From DASXMT01 sp963781305 (lineage in GTDB: Bacteria; Actinomycetota; Acidimicrobiia; Acidimicrobiales; RAAP-2), in contig CAWAFL010000001.1 of assembly GCA_963781305.1 (NCBI GenBank), positions 744,001-808,000 on the forward strand: 64,000 bases of DNA, given 5' to 3'. The notes beneath the pieces were generated by a model. The model saw only the letters and a list, made by a program, of their open reading frames with translations. It had not been told where the DNA came from and did no database searches. The translations under genes and the position numbers were made by a program. Numbering within the stretch: position 1 is the first letter of the stretch; each line of letters opens with the position of its first letter. Below, piece by piece: positions 9,101 to 17,290 of the stretch.

Positions 9101-9138
9101 CAGTCAGTCGTTGCCGTCACCAGGGGAACGTCTGACTG
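9101..9138. promoter_or_regulatory. Imperfect inverted repeat in leader of S53 peptidase gene
   Basis: CAGTCAGTCG (9101-9110) and CGTCTGACTG (9129-9138) form 10-bp arms with one mismatch around an 18-base loop, 19 bases upstream of the peptidase start. This could be an operator or a 5' untranslated-region hairpin that controls expression of the secreted protease. Confidence 0.35.
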
Positions 9139-9177
9139 GGACCAACCTTCCGGTTCTTTTTCAGGGCGATTCCACTG

Positions 9178-9200
9178 CGGTTCGGTGCCGGCTCGAACCG
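9178..9200. terminator. Stem-loop after acyl-CoA ligase gene
   Basis: CGGTTCG (9178-9184) and CGAACCG (9194-9200) are perfect 7-bp arms around a 9-base loop, located downstream of the acyl-CoA ligase stop on its own (minus) strand. It probably ends that transcript, although no T-tract follows. Confidence 0.4.
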
Positions 9201-9244
9201 ATCCGCGTTGGAGGCCCGGGCCCCCCCGTCCGGGTGGTGCCTAC

Positions 9245-10837
9245 TCAGGTATCGGCAGGCATGGCATCGGCCATGTCCCGGAGCTGGTTCTTGGCCACCT
9301 TGTCCAGCGTGGCCCGAGGGAAGTCGTCGACCACGTAGACGGCACGCGGGACCTTGAAATCGGCCAGATTGGCCGTGCACAGCTCGATGATCTGCTTGCT
9401 CAGCTCACCCTCATCGACCTCGGGGCTACCCGTGATGACGAAGGCCACCGGCACCACGTCGAGCATGTCGTGGGAGCGGCCCACCACCGCGATATCGACG
9501 ATGCCTGGCACCTGGCGGCAGAGATCCTCGATCTCCCGAGCGGACACGTTCTCGCCGCCCACCTTCAGGACGTCTTTGTCGCGCTCGCAGTAGAAGAAGT
9601 TGCCTTCCTCACCGACCCGGACCATGTCGCCTGTCTTGAACCAGCCGTCCTGGGTGAAGCTCGCCGCCATGGCCTCGGGATTGTCGTAGTACTCCAGAAA
9701 GAGCTGGATGCCGCGGGTCCCGCGCACCCAGAGCTCACCGATCTCGCCATGGGCGCAAAGCGCTCCCGACTCGGGGTCCACGATGACGAACTCGTATCCG
9801 GGCGTCGCCTTGCCCATGGACCGAACGGGGTAGTGCTGCCAAGGGTCGGCCCCGATGGCGTGGATGACGGTCTCGGTCATGCCGTAGGCCGGAGCGACCC
9901 GACACCCGAGCATGGCCTCGAGCTCGGGAACGATCAGGCCGAAGACTCCAACCTTGAGTCGATGGTCGGGCAGGGGTTGGCCGGCAATGGCCTTGAAGAC
10001 GAATGGGATAAGCGACAGGTGGGTCACCCCGTGGGACATGACGATGTCCCAGAACCGGCTGGACGAGAACTTGGGCTGGAGGACGACCGTTCCGCCGACG
10101 CCAAGGGTGGTCCAGAAGCTCCAACTCTGGGCGTTCACGTGGAAGAAAGGCAGGAACACCAGGTAGGTGTCGTCGCCTCCCATGTCGATGGTCTTCGGTC
10201 CGACCCGGCCGGCCCACAGGGCGTTGGCATGGGTGTGGACCACGGCCTTGGGTCGAGAGGTGGTGCCCGAGGTGAACATGATCCCGGCGGGCAGCATCGG
10301 CTCGGCCGGTCGTTGGGGAAGGGTGTCGGAGTCAGCGAACAAAGAGGCGAAGTCCGCCTGCCCGTGGCCAAGCTGCTCGGCCGGGGCCGGGTCGCCGCTG
10401 TTGTCCCCGGTGACCACGATCCACTCGAGACCGGGTGCGCTCTCGGCCACCACTGCTGCAAACTGCGGCTGCGTGATCGCCCCCACGCAGCCGGTGTGGT
10501 CGGCGAAGTAGTTGATCTCGGCGCTCACGCTCCGCGTGTTGGTGGTGACGCCCACGGCTCCGAGCTGGGCACAGGCGTACCAGCCCAATACCATCTCCGG
10601 GCAGTTTTCCGAGTGGATGAGGATCCGATCCCCCCGTTTCACCCCCCGTGCGTGCAGGCCGGCCGCCACGGCACGCACGTCGTCGTGGAACTGTCGGTAG
10701 GTCCACTGCCGTCCCGCCCCCGTTCGGGGCTCCCAGATGAGGAAGGGATGGTCTGGCTTTACCCTCGCCCAATGGGCGAGCAAAACGGGGAGGTCCTGGC
10801 CCGCGAACTGAAACTCGCTTACCTGCTGGGCGTCCAC
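9245..10837 (-). CDS. AMP-dependent acyl-CoA synthetase/ligase
   Basis: An ANL-superfamily adenylating enzyme of 530 aa that should activate a fatty or aromatic acid to its CoA thioester. The P-loop-like motif is MFTSGTTSRPKAVVHTH (about residue 170), the adenine-site region AYGMTETV (about 310), the hinge/substrate motif GWFKTGDMVR (about 405) and the C-terminal Lys region PRATLDKVAKNQLR. I use the GTG at 10837 because GAGGAG sits five to six bases ahead of it. The frame extends eight codons further into the tandem repeat, where no ribosome site is seen. Substrate is unknown. Confidence 0.9.
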   Translation of the reverse strand: MDAQQVSEFQFAGQDLPVLLAHWARVKPDHPFLIWEPRTGAGRQWTYRQFHDDVRAVAAGLHARGVKRGDRILIHSENCPEMVLGWYACAQLGAVGVTTNTRSVSAEINYFADHTGCVGAITQPQFAAVVAESAPGLEWIVVTGDNSGDPAPAEQLGHGQADFASLFADSDTLPQRPAEPMLPAGIMFTSGTTSRPKAVVHTHANALWAGRVGPKTIDMGGDDTYLVFLPFFHVNAQSWSFWTTLGVGGTVVLQPKFSSSRFWDIVMSHGVTHLSLIPFVFKAIAGQPLPDHRLKVGVFGLIVPELEAMLGCRVAPAYGMTETVIHAIGADPWQHYPVRSMGKATPGYEFVIVDPESGALCAHGEIGELWVRGTRGIQLFLEYYDNPEAMAASFTQDGWFKTGDMVRVGEEGNFFYCERDKDVLKVGGENVSAREIEDLCRQVPGIVDIAVVGRSHDMLDVVPVAFVITGSPEVDEGELSKQIIELCTANLADFKVPRAVYVVDDFPRATLDKVAKNQLRDMADAMPADT

Positions 10838-10853
10838 TGCAGCTCCTCTGTCC

Positions 10854-10989
10854 TTGTTCACCGGGAACTTCCGTCCCCTCGTTGTTCACCGGGAACTTCC
10901 GTCCCCTCGTTGTTCACCGGGAACTTCCGTCCCCTCGTTGTTCACCGGGAACTTCCGTCCCCTCGTTGTTCACCGGGAACTTCCGTCCC
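10854..10989. repeat. 28-bp perfect tandem repeat array (4 full copies plus 24-base partial)
   Basis: Units start at 10854, 10882, 10910, 10938 and 10966; the four full copies are identical and the last one diverges at 10990. Each unit contains GTTCACCGGGAAC, an imperfect dyad with GTTC/GAAC arms, and the overlapping dyad GGAACTTCC. The period is not a multiple of three, so it is non-coding, and there are no spacers, so it is not CRISPR. It fills the divergent promoter region between the acyl-CoA ligase and 3-methyladenine glycosylase genes. A cluster of operator sites or a recently expanded minisatellite are the two readings. Confidence 0.9.
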
Positions 10990-11083
10990 ACCGGCGTCCC
11001 TGTTCGGTCGAGCCCCCTGTTGCTACCGGCCGTGCCGCCAGTCTGCCAGGTGCAAACACACCCCACCGGAGTACCATCCGGGC

Positions 11084-11710
11084 ATGCCGGCGGACGAGGA
11101 CGACGGACGGGAGCGTTGCACCTGGGCCACGGGGCCATGGCTCGTTCCCTACCACGATGAGGAGTGGGGGGTGCCGGTCCACGACGACCGGACCCACTTC
11201 GAGTTCCTCGTGCTCGAAGGGGCGCAAGCCGGCCTCAGCTGGTTGACCATCCTGAAACGGCGTCACGACTACCGCCGAGTCTTCGCCGATTTCGACCCGG
11301 CGAAAGTGGCTCGGATCACCCCGGCGCGCCTCGAGTCAATCCTCGCCGATGCGTCGATCATCCGGAACCGGCGCAAGGTCGAGTCGGTGGTGAGCAACGC
11401 CAAGGCATTTCTGGCCGTGCAGGAAGAGCACGGGAGCTTCGACGACTACCTCTGGGATTTCGTCGACGGCCAGCCGATTGTCAACGGCTGGCGCTCGACC
11501 GACAAGATCCCGGCCACGACACCGCTGTCCGACGCAGTCAGCGCCGATCTGCGCTCGCGTGGGTTCCGCTTCATCGGTCCCACCGTCTGTTACGCCCACC
11601 TCCAAGCGGTCGGGTTGGTCAACGACCACCTGACCGGTTGTTTCCGCTACGGGGAATTGGTCGCTCCCGATGCTGGGAAGACGAAGAAGAAGCAGAAGCA
11701 GAGGAAGTAG
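11084..11710 (+). CDS. tag: DNA-3-methyladenine glycosylase I
   Basis: Base-excision repair glycosylase that removes 3-methyladenine from DNA, 208 aa. The Zn-binding residues of the Tag family are all present: Cys in RCTWATG and His in PYHDEEWGVP at the N terminus, and His and Cys in VNDHLTGCFRY near residue 183. LEGAQAGLSWLTILKRR is the characteristic helix-hairpin region. The protein ends in a Lys/Arg/Gln-rich tail after the domain (KTKKKQKQRK), an addition not needed for catalysis that may aid DNA binding. The ATG at 11084 follows the 28-bp array. Purine nucleoside phosphorylase follows after 68 bases. Confidence 0.95.
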   Translation: MPADEDDGRERCTWATGPWLVPYHDEEWGVPVHDDRTHFEFLVLEGAQAGLSWLTILKRRHDYRRVFADFDPAKVARITPARLESILADASIIRNRRKVESVVSNAKAFLAVQEEHGSFDDYLWDFVDGQPIVNGWRSTDKIPATTPLSDAVSADLRSRGFRFIGPTVCYAHLQAVGLVNDHLTGCFRYGELVAPDAGKTKKKQKQRK

Positions 11711-11778
11711 AGCCAGAACCAGACCCTCGAGCGCTCCGGTGGCAGCGGGGGAGGAGCGAGCTGGATAGGGTGCGATCC

Positions 11779-12651
11779 ATGTCCGATGCCGGTCCTCTCG
11801 AACCCGTTGCAGCCGGCTTCGATCCCGTGGCCCTGTCGATGGAGGCCGCGGCGGCGCTGGCCACGGCCACGGGGGTGGCACGCCACCAGGTGGCCGTGGT
11901 GCTCGGGACCGGGTTGGACGGCGCCGTGGCGTCGCTGGGTGATCCGGTGGGCTCCTGCAGCTACGCCGACCTTCCCGGTCTGGCCATGCCCACGGTCCGA
12001 GGTCATCACGGAACGGTGGCCTCGGTTCCGGTCGGCGGTCATCAGGTATTGGTGTTCAGAGGGCGACTCCATCTCTACGAGGGTCGGGGTGTCCACGAGA
12101 CCGTGCACTCGGTACGCATCGCGGTGGCGGCCGGCTGTCACACCGTGATCCTCACCAACTCCTCGGGAAGCCTCGACCCGGCGATCGGATCCGGGTCGAT
12201 CGTGGTTGTCTCCGACCACATCAACACCACCGGCCAGTCGCCGCTGGTGGGGCTCTCCGTCGAGCAGGGCCAGCCCAGCCCGTTCGTGGACCAGACAGCA
12301 GTATGGTCACCGAGGCTTCGGGCTCTGGTCCGCAGCCTCGAACCGGACATGAGCGAGGGCGTCTACGCCCAGGTGCTGGGACCGCAATTCGAGACACCGG
12401 CAGAAATTCGGATGTTGCGCTCCATGGGTGCCGACCTCGTCGGGATGTCGACCGCATTGGAGGCCCTGGCTGCCGTGCACGTGGGCGCCGAGGTGCTGGG
12501 CCTGTCGCTGGTCAGCAACCTGGCCGCCGGCCTCTCCCCTCGGGTCACGGTCGAGGACATCCGGCGGGCAGGGACGATGGGAGCTCCCGACGTCGGTCAC
12601 GTGCTCCGTGCCCTCTTTGAACACCCCGATTTGGAGATGCGCCGGCCCTAG
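11779..12651 (+). CDS. Purine-nucleoside phosphorylase
   Basis: Class I trimeric PNP-type enzyme, 290 aa, which should cleave guanosine or inosine with phosphate in purine salvage. Visible family motifs are VLGTGLDG (about 38-45), RGHHGTVASV and FRGRLHLYEG (phosphate and ribose contacts), GPQFETPAEIRML with the purine-contacting Glu (about 200) and GADLVGMSTALEA. The usual TNAAGG segment reads TNSSGSL here, a conservative departure that may affect activity. The ATG at 11779 is chosen because the frame upstream is only a shadow of tag. It is likely co-transcribed with tag. Confidence 0.88.
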   Translation: MSDAGPLEPVAAGFDPVALSMEAAAALATATGVARHQVAVVLGTGLDGAVASLGDPVGSCSYADLPGLAMPTVRGHHGTVASVPVGGHQVLVFRGRLHLYEGRGVHETVHSVRIAVAAGCHTVILTNSSGSLDPAIGSGSIVVVSDHINTTGQSPLVGLSVEQGQPSPFVDQTAVWSPRLRALVRSLEPDMSEGVYAQVLGPQFETPAEIRMLRSMGADLVGMSTALEALAAVHVGAEVLGLSLVSNLAAGLSPRVTVEDIRRAGTMGAPDVGHVLRALFEHPDLEMRRP

Positions 12652-12755
12652 AACGGTGGCGTGGGTCCGAACCAGTCCCGAGCCGACACCGCCTCTCCGG
12701 TGATCGTTTGCCAGAATGTGAGCGAGGGCCTGCACGGTTCTCTGGGGAGGTAGAC

Positions 12756-13553
12756 GTGGCTCCATTTACGTGGACGAGTGATCACCGCTGGTGGGTCATC
12801 GTTCCCGCCATCGTGATCCTGCTGGTCGCAGCGGCGGTGAGCTTCTGGTTCGTCGTCTTGCGCAGCGTGGGCAACCCGGTGGACCTGCGCGATGCATTGC
12901 GGCTGTATCGGAGCCAGGGAGGCACCCGGGACGTGGCCGGAGCCGGCCTGCCTCAGCCCGGTGTCTACCAATACCGGACCAGCGGCGGTGAACAGTTGAA
13001 CGTGGCCGGCATCCATCGAGCCTTCCCTGCTTCCACCAACATGATCGTCACGGAGGGGGCCTGTGCCACCGTGCAGTGGCAGGCCCTCCAACAGCACGTC
13101 GAGCAGATCGTCGAATGTTCGCAGCCCGACGGTTCCCTCACCCTGGCCTCGGCCACCACCACCGAGCAGATCGCCACTGACTCCAACACGACCGTGATGG
13201 TTTGCGACAAGAACGCGTTCATCGTCCCTGCCGATCCCCACGTGGGTGAGCGATGGTCGAGCTCGTGTCACCAGGATCACTCGGTCGTCCGGCTCAAGGG
13301 ACAGGTGATCGGCCCGGCACACGTGACCGTGGGCACCAAGTCGGTGGCCGCCATCCACACCCGGTTCACCCTGTACTTCTCCGGCAATGAACAGGGCGTC
13401 TCTCCCACCGACGTCTGGATCGCACCCGCTGACGGGTTGATCTTGCGTCAGCGCGAGTCGGTGTCGATCGCCCAGGCATCTGGACCGTTGGGATCCGTTC
13501 GCTACTCGGAGACGATGAACGTGGCCCTGCGGTCGTTGGTGCCATTGCGCTGA
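12756..13553 (+). CDS. Hypothetical single-pass membrane protein
   Basis: I do not recognise this family. The 265-aa product has a short N-terminal tail, one strong transmembrane helix (about residues 12-35) and a roughly 230-residue extracytoplasmic domain with about four Cys (in EGACATV, IVECSQP, VMVCDKN and SSSCHQD). They may form disulfides. The segment PGVYQYRTSGGEQLN near residue 70 looks like the start of a beta-rich domain. I chose the GTG at 12756 because GGGGAGG precedes it with correct spacing, although the frame extends 16 codons upstream. It is convergent with the ABC exporter genes. Confidence 0.75.
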   Translation: MAPFTWTSDHRWWVIVPAIVILLVAAAVSFWFVVLRSVGNPVDLRDALRLYRSQGGTRDVAGAGLPQPGVYQYRTSGGEQLNVAGIHRAFPASTNMIVTEGACATVQWQALQQHVEQIVECSQPDGSLTLASATTTEQIATDSNTTVMVCDKNAFIVPADPHVGERWSSSCHQDHSVVRLKGQVIGPAHVTVGTKSVAAIHTRFTLYFSGNEQGVSPTDVWIAPADGLILRQRESVSIAQASGPLGSVRYSETMNVALRSLVPLR

Positions 13554-13566
13554 CCCTGTCGTCCGG

Positions 13567-14382
13567 TCACGCGTCCCGTCGCACCATCAACCAGGCACCG
13601 ATCCCAAGCGCCACCGCGACATAGGCGCACAGCACTGCGAACGCCGCCCCCGGCGACAAGGCATGGGCCTGGCGGTGAACGCTGGCCATGGCCGATCCGA
13701 CGTCACCGGGGAAGTACTGGCTCACCGAGTTCTTGATCGAGCTCGGGAAGGCCTGCAAGACAAGGGGAACGATGAACAGCAGGCCGACCAGGGCCGAGAT
13801 GGCACCGGCGGTGTGGCGGATGATCGTGCCGATGCCCATGGCCACCAGCCCTATCCCGGCAACATAGACGCCGGCCAGCACCACCGCTTGCAACACACCC
13901 GGTTGGCCCAGGGATGCGTGGGGGGCGTGACCGGACAAGAGCGACTGACCGGTGAGGAAGGCTACGAAGGCGACCAACTCGCCGACCAGGAGGGCCACGC
14001 CGCCGAAGATCGCTGCCTTGCTGGCCAGCACCAACGGCCGATTGGGCACCGCGGCCAGGGTGGCTCGGATGGTGCCGGTGGAGTATTCGGCGGTGATGAT
14101 CAGCACGCCGAGGACGCCGATAGCGATCTGGCCGAAGGCCAGGCCCGTCAGGCTCAGGTTGGTGGGGTCGTATCCGACCTTGTCGGCCGGGGACATGGTG
14201 GACCAGTGGGAGGCGGTCTCGGCGGAGGCGATGATGCCCACCCCGATGCTGGCCGCCACCAGTGCGACCAACGTCCACACCGTGGAGCGCACGGTCCGGA
14301 GCTTCGTCCACTCCGAGCGCAACGACCCCGAGGCGCGGTAGTGCCCCTCGGGACCGTTCAGAGCAATAGCGGTGGTACTCAT
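13567..14382 (-). CDS. ABC-2 type transporter permease subunit
   Basis: A 271-aa integral membrane protein with about six transmembrane helices and the ABC-2 permease pattern: an N-terminal SEWTKLRTVRSTVWTL segment, a large loop after helix 1 and a C-terminal helix ending ALGIGAWLMVRRDA. The start overlaps the end of the ATPase gene by four bases (ATGA), which indicates translational coupling and a one-to-one partnership. Homologous pairs export lipids, peptides or antibiotics, or act in stress resistance; the substrate here is unknown. Confidence 0.9.
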   Translation of the reverse strand: MSTTAIALNGPEGHYRASGSLRSEWTKLRTVRSTVWTLVALVAASIGVGIIASAETASHWSTMSPADKVGYDPTNLSLTGLAFGQIAIGVLGVLIITAEYSTGTIRATLAAVPNRPLVLASKAAIFGGVALLVGELVAFVAFLTGQSLLSGHAPHASLGQPGVLQAVVLAGVYVAGIGLVAMGIGTIIRHTAGAISALVGLLFIVPLVLQAFPSSIKNSVSQYFPGDVGSAMASVHRQAHALSPGAAFAVLCAYVAVALGIGAWLMVRRDA

Positions 14383-15344
14383 CGGCTTCTCACTTTCTCG
14401 GTTGAACGAAACTGATCGACCGATTCCTTCGGCCGCGGCTGAGGGTCGCCCCGGTATTCGACGCTGTCGTGGGTCAACTCCATGAAGGCTTCCTCCAGTG
14501 AGGCCGACTGCGGCGAGAGCTCGTGCAGGACCAACTGGTTTGCGCCAGCCAGGTCACCGATGACGCTGGCCTCCAAGCCCACCACCGATACTGCGCCATC
14601 GTCGTCGGTGGTCACGGTGGCCCCCGCTCCCTGCAGGACGGGGATCAGGCTGGCCAGCTTCGGACCGCGAACCCGCACGAAGTGCTGCGAGCTCTGTGCG
14701 ATGAACGCGGCCACCGGCATCTCGGCGATCATGGCCCCTCGTCCGATGACCACCAGGTGATCAGCGGTGAGCGCCATCTCGCTCATGAGATGGCTGGACA
14801 CGAACACGGTGCGCCCCTCTGCGGCCAGGCTCTTCAAGAGGTTCCGGACCCATCGGATTCCTTCGGGGTCCAACCCGTTGATGGGCTCGTCGAACAGCAG
14901 CACACCCGGATCACCGATGAGGGCACTGGCCATGCCCAGTCGCTGCCCCATGCCCAGGGAGAATTTCCCCGCCCGTCGGTGGGCCACGCTGCCCAGCCCC
15001 ACCAGCTCGATGACCTCGTCCACCCGCGATGTCGGGATGGCGTTGGTCTGGGCCAACGCGGTCAAATGGTGTGCTGCGCTCCGTCCGGGGTGAAAGGCTT
15101 TGGCCTCGAGCAGCGCGCCCACTTCACGGAGCGGCCACGACAGATCGCCATAGGGCCGCCCGTTGATCCGCACGCTCCCGGCGTCGGCCGTGTCCAGCCC
15201 CATGATCATGCGCATGGTCGTCGACTTCCCGGAACCGTTCGGCCCCAGGAAGCCGGTCACCTGCCCCGGGCGGACCTCGAAGGTGAGGTCGTTCACCGCG
15301 GTCGTCTTTCCGTATCGTTTGATGAGACCACGGGCTTCGATCAT
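14379..15344 (-). CDS. ABC transporter ATP-binding protein
   Basis: ATPase subunit, 321 aa, of the exporter completed by the overlapping permease. Walker A is GPNGSGKST (about residue 37), the signature segment SLGMGQRLGMASALI (about 133), Walker B LLFDEPINGLDPEG (about 152) and the switch His VFVSSHLM (about 187). About 90 additional residues after the ATPase core form a DrrA-like C-terminal extension. The ATG at 15344 has GAGGAG six bases upstream; the longer frame ahead has no family similarity. Confidence 0.93.
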   Translation of the reverse strand: MIEARGLIKRYGKTTAVNDLTFEVRPGQVTGFLGPNGSGKSTTMRMIMGLDTADAGSVRINGRPYGDLSWPLREVGALLEAKAFHPGRSAAHHLTALAQTNAIPTSRVDEVIELVGLGSVAHRRAGKFSLGMGQRLGMASALIGDPGVLLFDEPINGLDPEGIRWVRNLLKSLAAEGRTVFVSSHLMSEMALTADHLVVIGRGAMIAEMPVAAFIAQSSQHFVRVRGPKLASLIPVLQGAGATVTTDDDGAVSVVGLEASVIGDLAGANQLVLHELSPQSASLEEAFMELTHDSVEYRGDPQPRPKESVDQFRSTEKVRSR

Positions 15345-15437
15345 CGAATCTCCTCGCAGCGTTGTCGGGTCTGACGTCTCTCCGATCACGCTAAGGAATC
15401 GGCTCGGAATGGGGAATGGGGGCACCACCCATCCGTC

Positions 15438-15455
15438 CGGGGGGTTAACCCCCCG
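15438..15455. terminator. 18-bp perfect palindrome across the pncB stop codon
   Basis: CGGGGGGTTAACCCCCCG is fully self-complementary and includes the TAA stop of the nicotinate phosphoribosyltransferase gene (15445-15447). On the minus strand it lies between that gene and the ABC ATPase gene. It could act as a terminator, an mRNA end protector or a protein-binding site. Confidence 0.45.
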
Positions 15456-16794
15456 CCCTGTCCCCCTCCTCGGCCTGAGCGCGAGCATCGATGCCGGCCT
15501 TGCGCTGCAGCGCTTGCAACGCGGAACTGATCACCGGCTCCGCGTGCACCGGCCGCTCGAGGTCAGCCTGCTCGTCGGCCAGGGCCGATCGATCGCGTTC
15601 GAACCTGGCGCGTGCGATGGCGAGCGGATCACGCTCCCCGATGCGCTCTCCGCCCTCCATCACCACGACCATGAGCGCCTCGGAGTCGGGTGTGGGCGGT
15701 TGCTCGTCTCTCAGGCACAGCGTGTCGGACAGGCCCGGACGGCGGTACACCTGTTTTGCCCCCGGCAACGTCTCTTTGTCCTCGGACAACTTGACGACGC
15801 CACGACCGTCGTAGGCCACTAGCTTGTAGGCACTGTCCACATAGGGTGCATCCGCCGCGGTGGCCATCCGTGTCCCCACCCCGGCGGCGTCAATGGAAGT
15901 GCCGCTGCCCGCCAACTCCTTCAGGGCGAACTCGTCCAGGCCACCAGACACCAGGATGCGGACATCGGGCAGTCCGGCACCATCCAACAGGCTCCGCGCC
16001 CGGCGCGCCATGGTGGCCAGATCGCCGCTGTCGATGCGGATGGCCGCCCGGTGCTCCAGCCCCAGGGACCGGATGGCTTCGACGGCGTGCTTCACTCCCG
16101 CCACCGTGTCGTAGGTATCGACCAGGAAGGTCGACTGCCCAGGCCGGTCCTGAGCGAACGAGCGGAACGCCTCGAGCTCCGACGGGAACGCTTCGATATA
16201 CGAGTGGGCCATGGTTCCCACGGGCTCCAACCCGAACCGGCGAGCGGCCTCGACGTTGCTGGTGCCCGAGAACCCCACCATGACCGCCAACCGGGCCACG
16301 GCCATGCCGGCGTCGATCCCCTGAGCCCGCCGGAACCCGAATTCGACCAGATCGATCTGCCCGCCGGCGGCCATCACGCACCGCGCCGCCTTGGTGGCCA
16401 GGGTGGTCTGCATGGTGACCTGGTTGAGGAGGAACGACTCCACCAGTTGGGCTTCGGCGATCGGCGCCGTCACCTCGAGCAGCGGTTCGTTGGCGAAGAC
16501 CATCCGACCCTCGGGCACGGCTCGAACCTCGCCGGTGAAGCGCACTGCGGCGAACGCATCGAGGGCGGCGGCATCGAAACCGATGGTGGCCAGGTAGCCG
16601 AGCTCGTCGGTGGTGAATTGCACGTGCTCGAGGTGATCGAGGCAGTCATCGAGCCCGGCGGCCACGAGGAAGCCACGGCTGGGAGGCAGTTCACGGACGA
16701 ACAGGCTGAAGGTTGCCTCCCCGATCATGCCCTGGCGCCAGTAGCTGGCCGCCATGTTGAGCCCGTAGAGGTCGGTCAGGAGCGGACTGGCCAT
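15445..16794 (-). CDS. pncB: Nicotinate phosphoribosyltransferase
   Basis: NAD salvage enzyme joining nicotinate and PRPP to give nicotinate mononucleotide; the 449-aa length is typical. It begins with the family hallmark SPLLTDLYGLNMAASYWRQG, has EFGFRRAQGIDAGMAVARLA and GTSNVEAARRFG near residue 190, and IRIDSGDLATMARRARSLL (about 270), which includes the catalytic-site Asp. The ATG at 16794 is selected because homology starts there. The stop codon lies in an 18-bp palindrome. It is read in the same direction as the F420-type gene, 12 bases apart, so they likely share a transcript. Confidence 0.93.
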   Translation of the reverse strand: MASPLLTDLYGLNMAASYWRQGMIGEATFSLFVRELPPSRGFLVAAGLDDCLDHLEHVQFTTDELGYLATIGFDAAALDAFAAVRFTGEVRAVPEGRMVFANEPLLEVTAPIAEAQLVESFLLNQVTMQTTLATKAARCVMAAGGQIDLVEFGFRRAQGIDAGMAVARLAVMVGFSGTSNVEAARRFGLEPVGTMAHSYIEAFPSELEAFRSFAQDRPGQSTFLVDTYDTVAGVKHAVEAIRSLGLEHRAAIRIDSGDLATMARRARSLLDGAGLPDVRILVSGGLDEFALKELAGSGTSIDAAGVGTRMATAADAPYVDSAYKLVAYDGRGVVKLSEDKETLPGAKQVYRRPGLSDTLCLRDEQPPTPDSEALMVVVMEGGERIGERDPLAIARARFERDRSALADEQADLERPVHAEPVISSALQALQRKAGIDARAQAEEGDRAGG

Positions 16795-16805
16795 ACGATG
16801 AAGCC

Positions 16806-17255
16806 TCAGCGTCTCTCGAACAACACCACCGGGATGTCTCGATCGGTCTTCGTCCGATAGGTGTCGAAGTCCGGCCAGATGGCCACCATGGCCGGCCACA
16901 GCCGTTCCTTCTCGTCGGCACCGGCTGTCCGGGCCGCGGCAGCGAAGGCGTCCGCGCCGACCTGCACCGTGACGTCGGGATCTGCGTCCAGGTTGGAGTA
17001 CCAGGCCGGGTTGGCCGGCGAACCACCGTATGAGGCCACCACCACGAAACGGTCACCGTCGGTCCCGTAGATCAAGGCGTTCCGCCGGAGGCGTCCGCTG
17101 CGTCTCCCCCGGGTGGTCAGAACCAAGGTGGGCACCCCGTTCCACAGATGGCCGTCGGCCCCGTTGCTGGCCACGTAGCGCCGGGTGTGCTCGGCCACCC
17201 AGTCCTGGGCGTTGTCGAGGGGTTCCTCATGCACCTGTTCGGTTCGGTCGCTCAC
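16806..17255 (-). CDS. Deazaflavin (F420)-dependent nitroreductase family protein
   Basis: A 149-aa split-barrel protein of the Ddn/DUF385 family, which in actinobacteria usually binds cofactor F420 and reduces quinones or nitro compounds. The typical core is present: VPTLVLTTRGRRSGRLRRNAL (about 45-66), followed by FVVVASYGGSPANPAWYSNL and DPDVTVQVG. I place the start at the GTG at 17255 since the 39 codons further upstream are unlike the family. It is 12 bases from pncB, and divergent from the HAD phosphatase gene with only 35 bases between them. Confidence 0.87.
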   Translation of the reverse strand: MSDRTEQVHEEPLDNAQDWVAEHTRRYVASNGADGHLWNGVPTLVLTTRGRRSGRLRRNALIYGTDGDRFVVVASYGGSPANPAWYSNLDADPDVTVQVGADAFAAAARTAGADEKERLWPAMVAIWPDFDTYRTKTDRDIPVVLFERR

Positions 17256-17290
17256 GAAGCCCAAGCGTACCGACCGGAGTGATCCGAGGC

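Noticed and set aside
10854..10989. CRISPR array
   Set aside because: Units are directly abutting with no spacers and there are no cas genes.
9086..11083. Long plus-strand open frame of about 670 codons running into tag
   Set aside because: It is antisense to the acyl-CoA ligase and has no family similarity before the tag ATG at 11084; GC-rich third positions keep antisense frames open.
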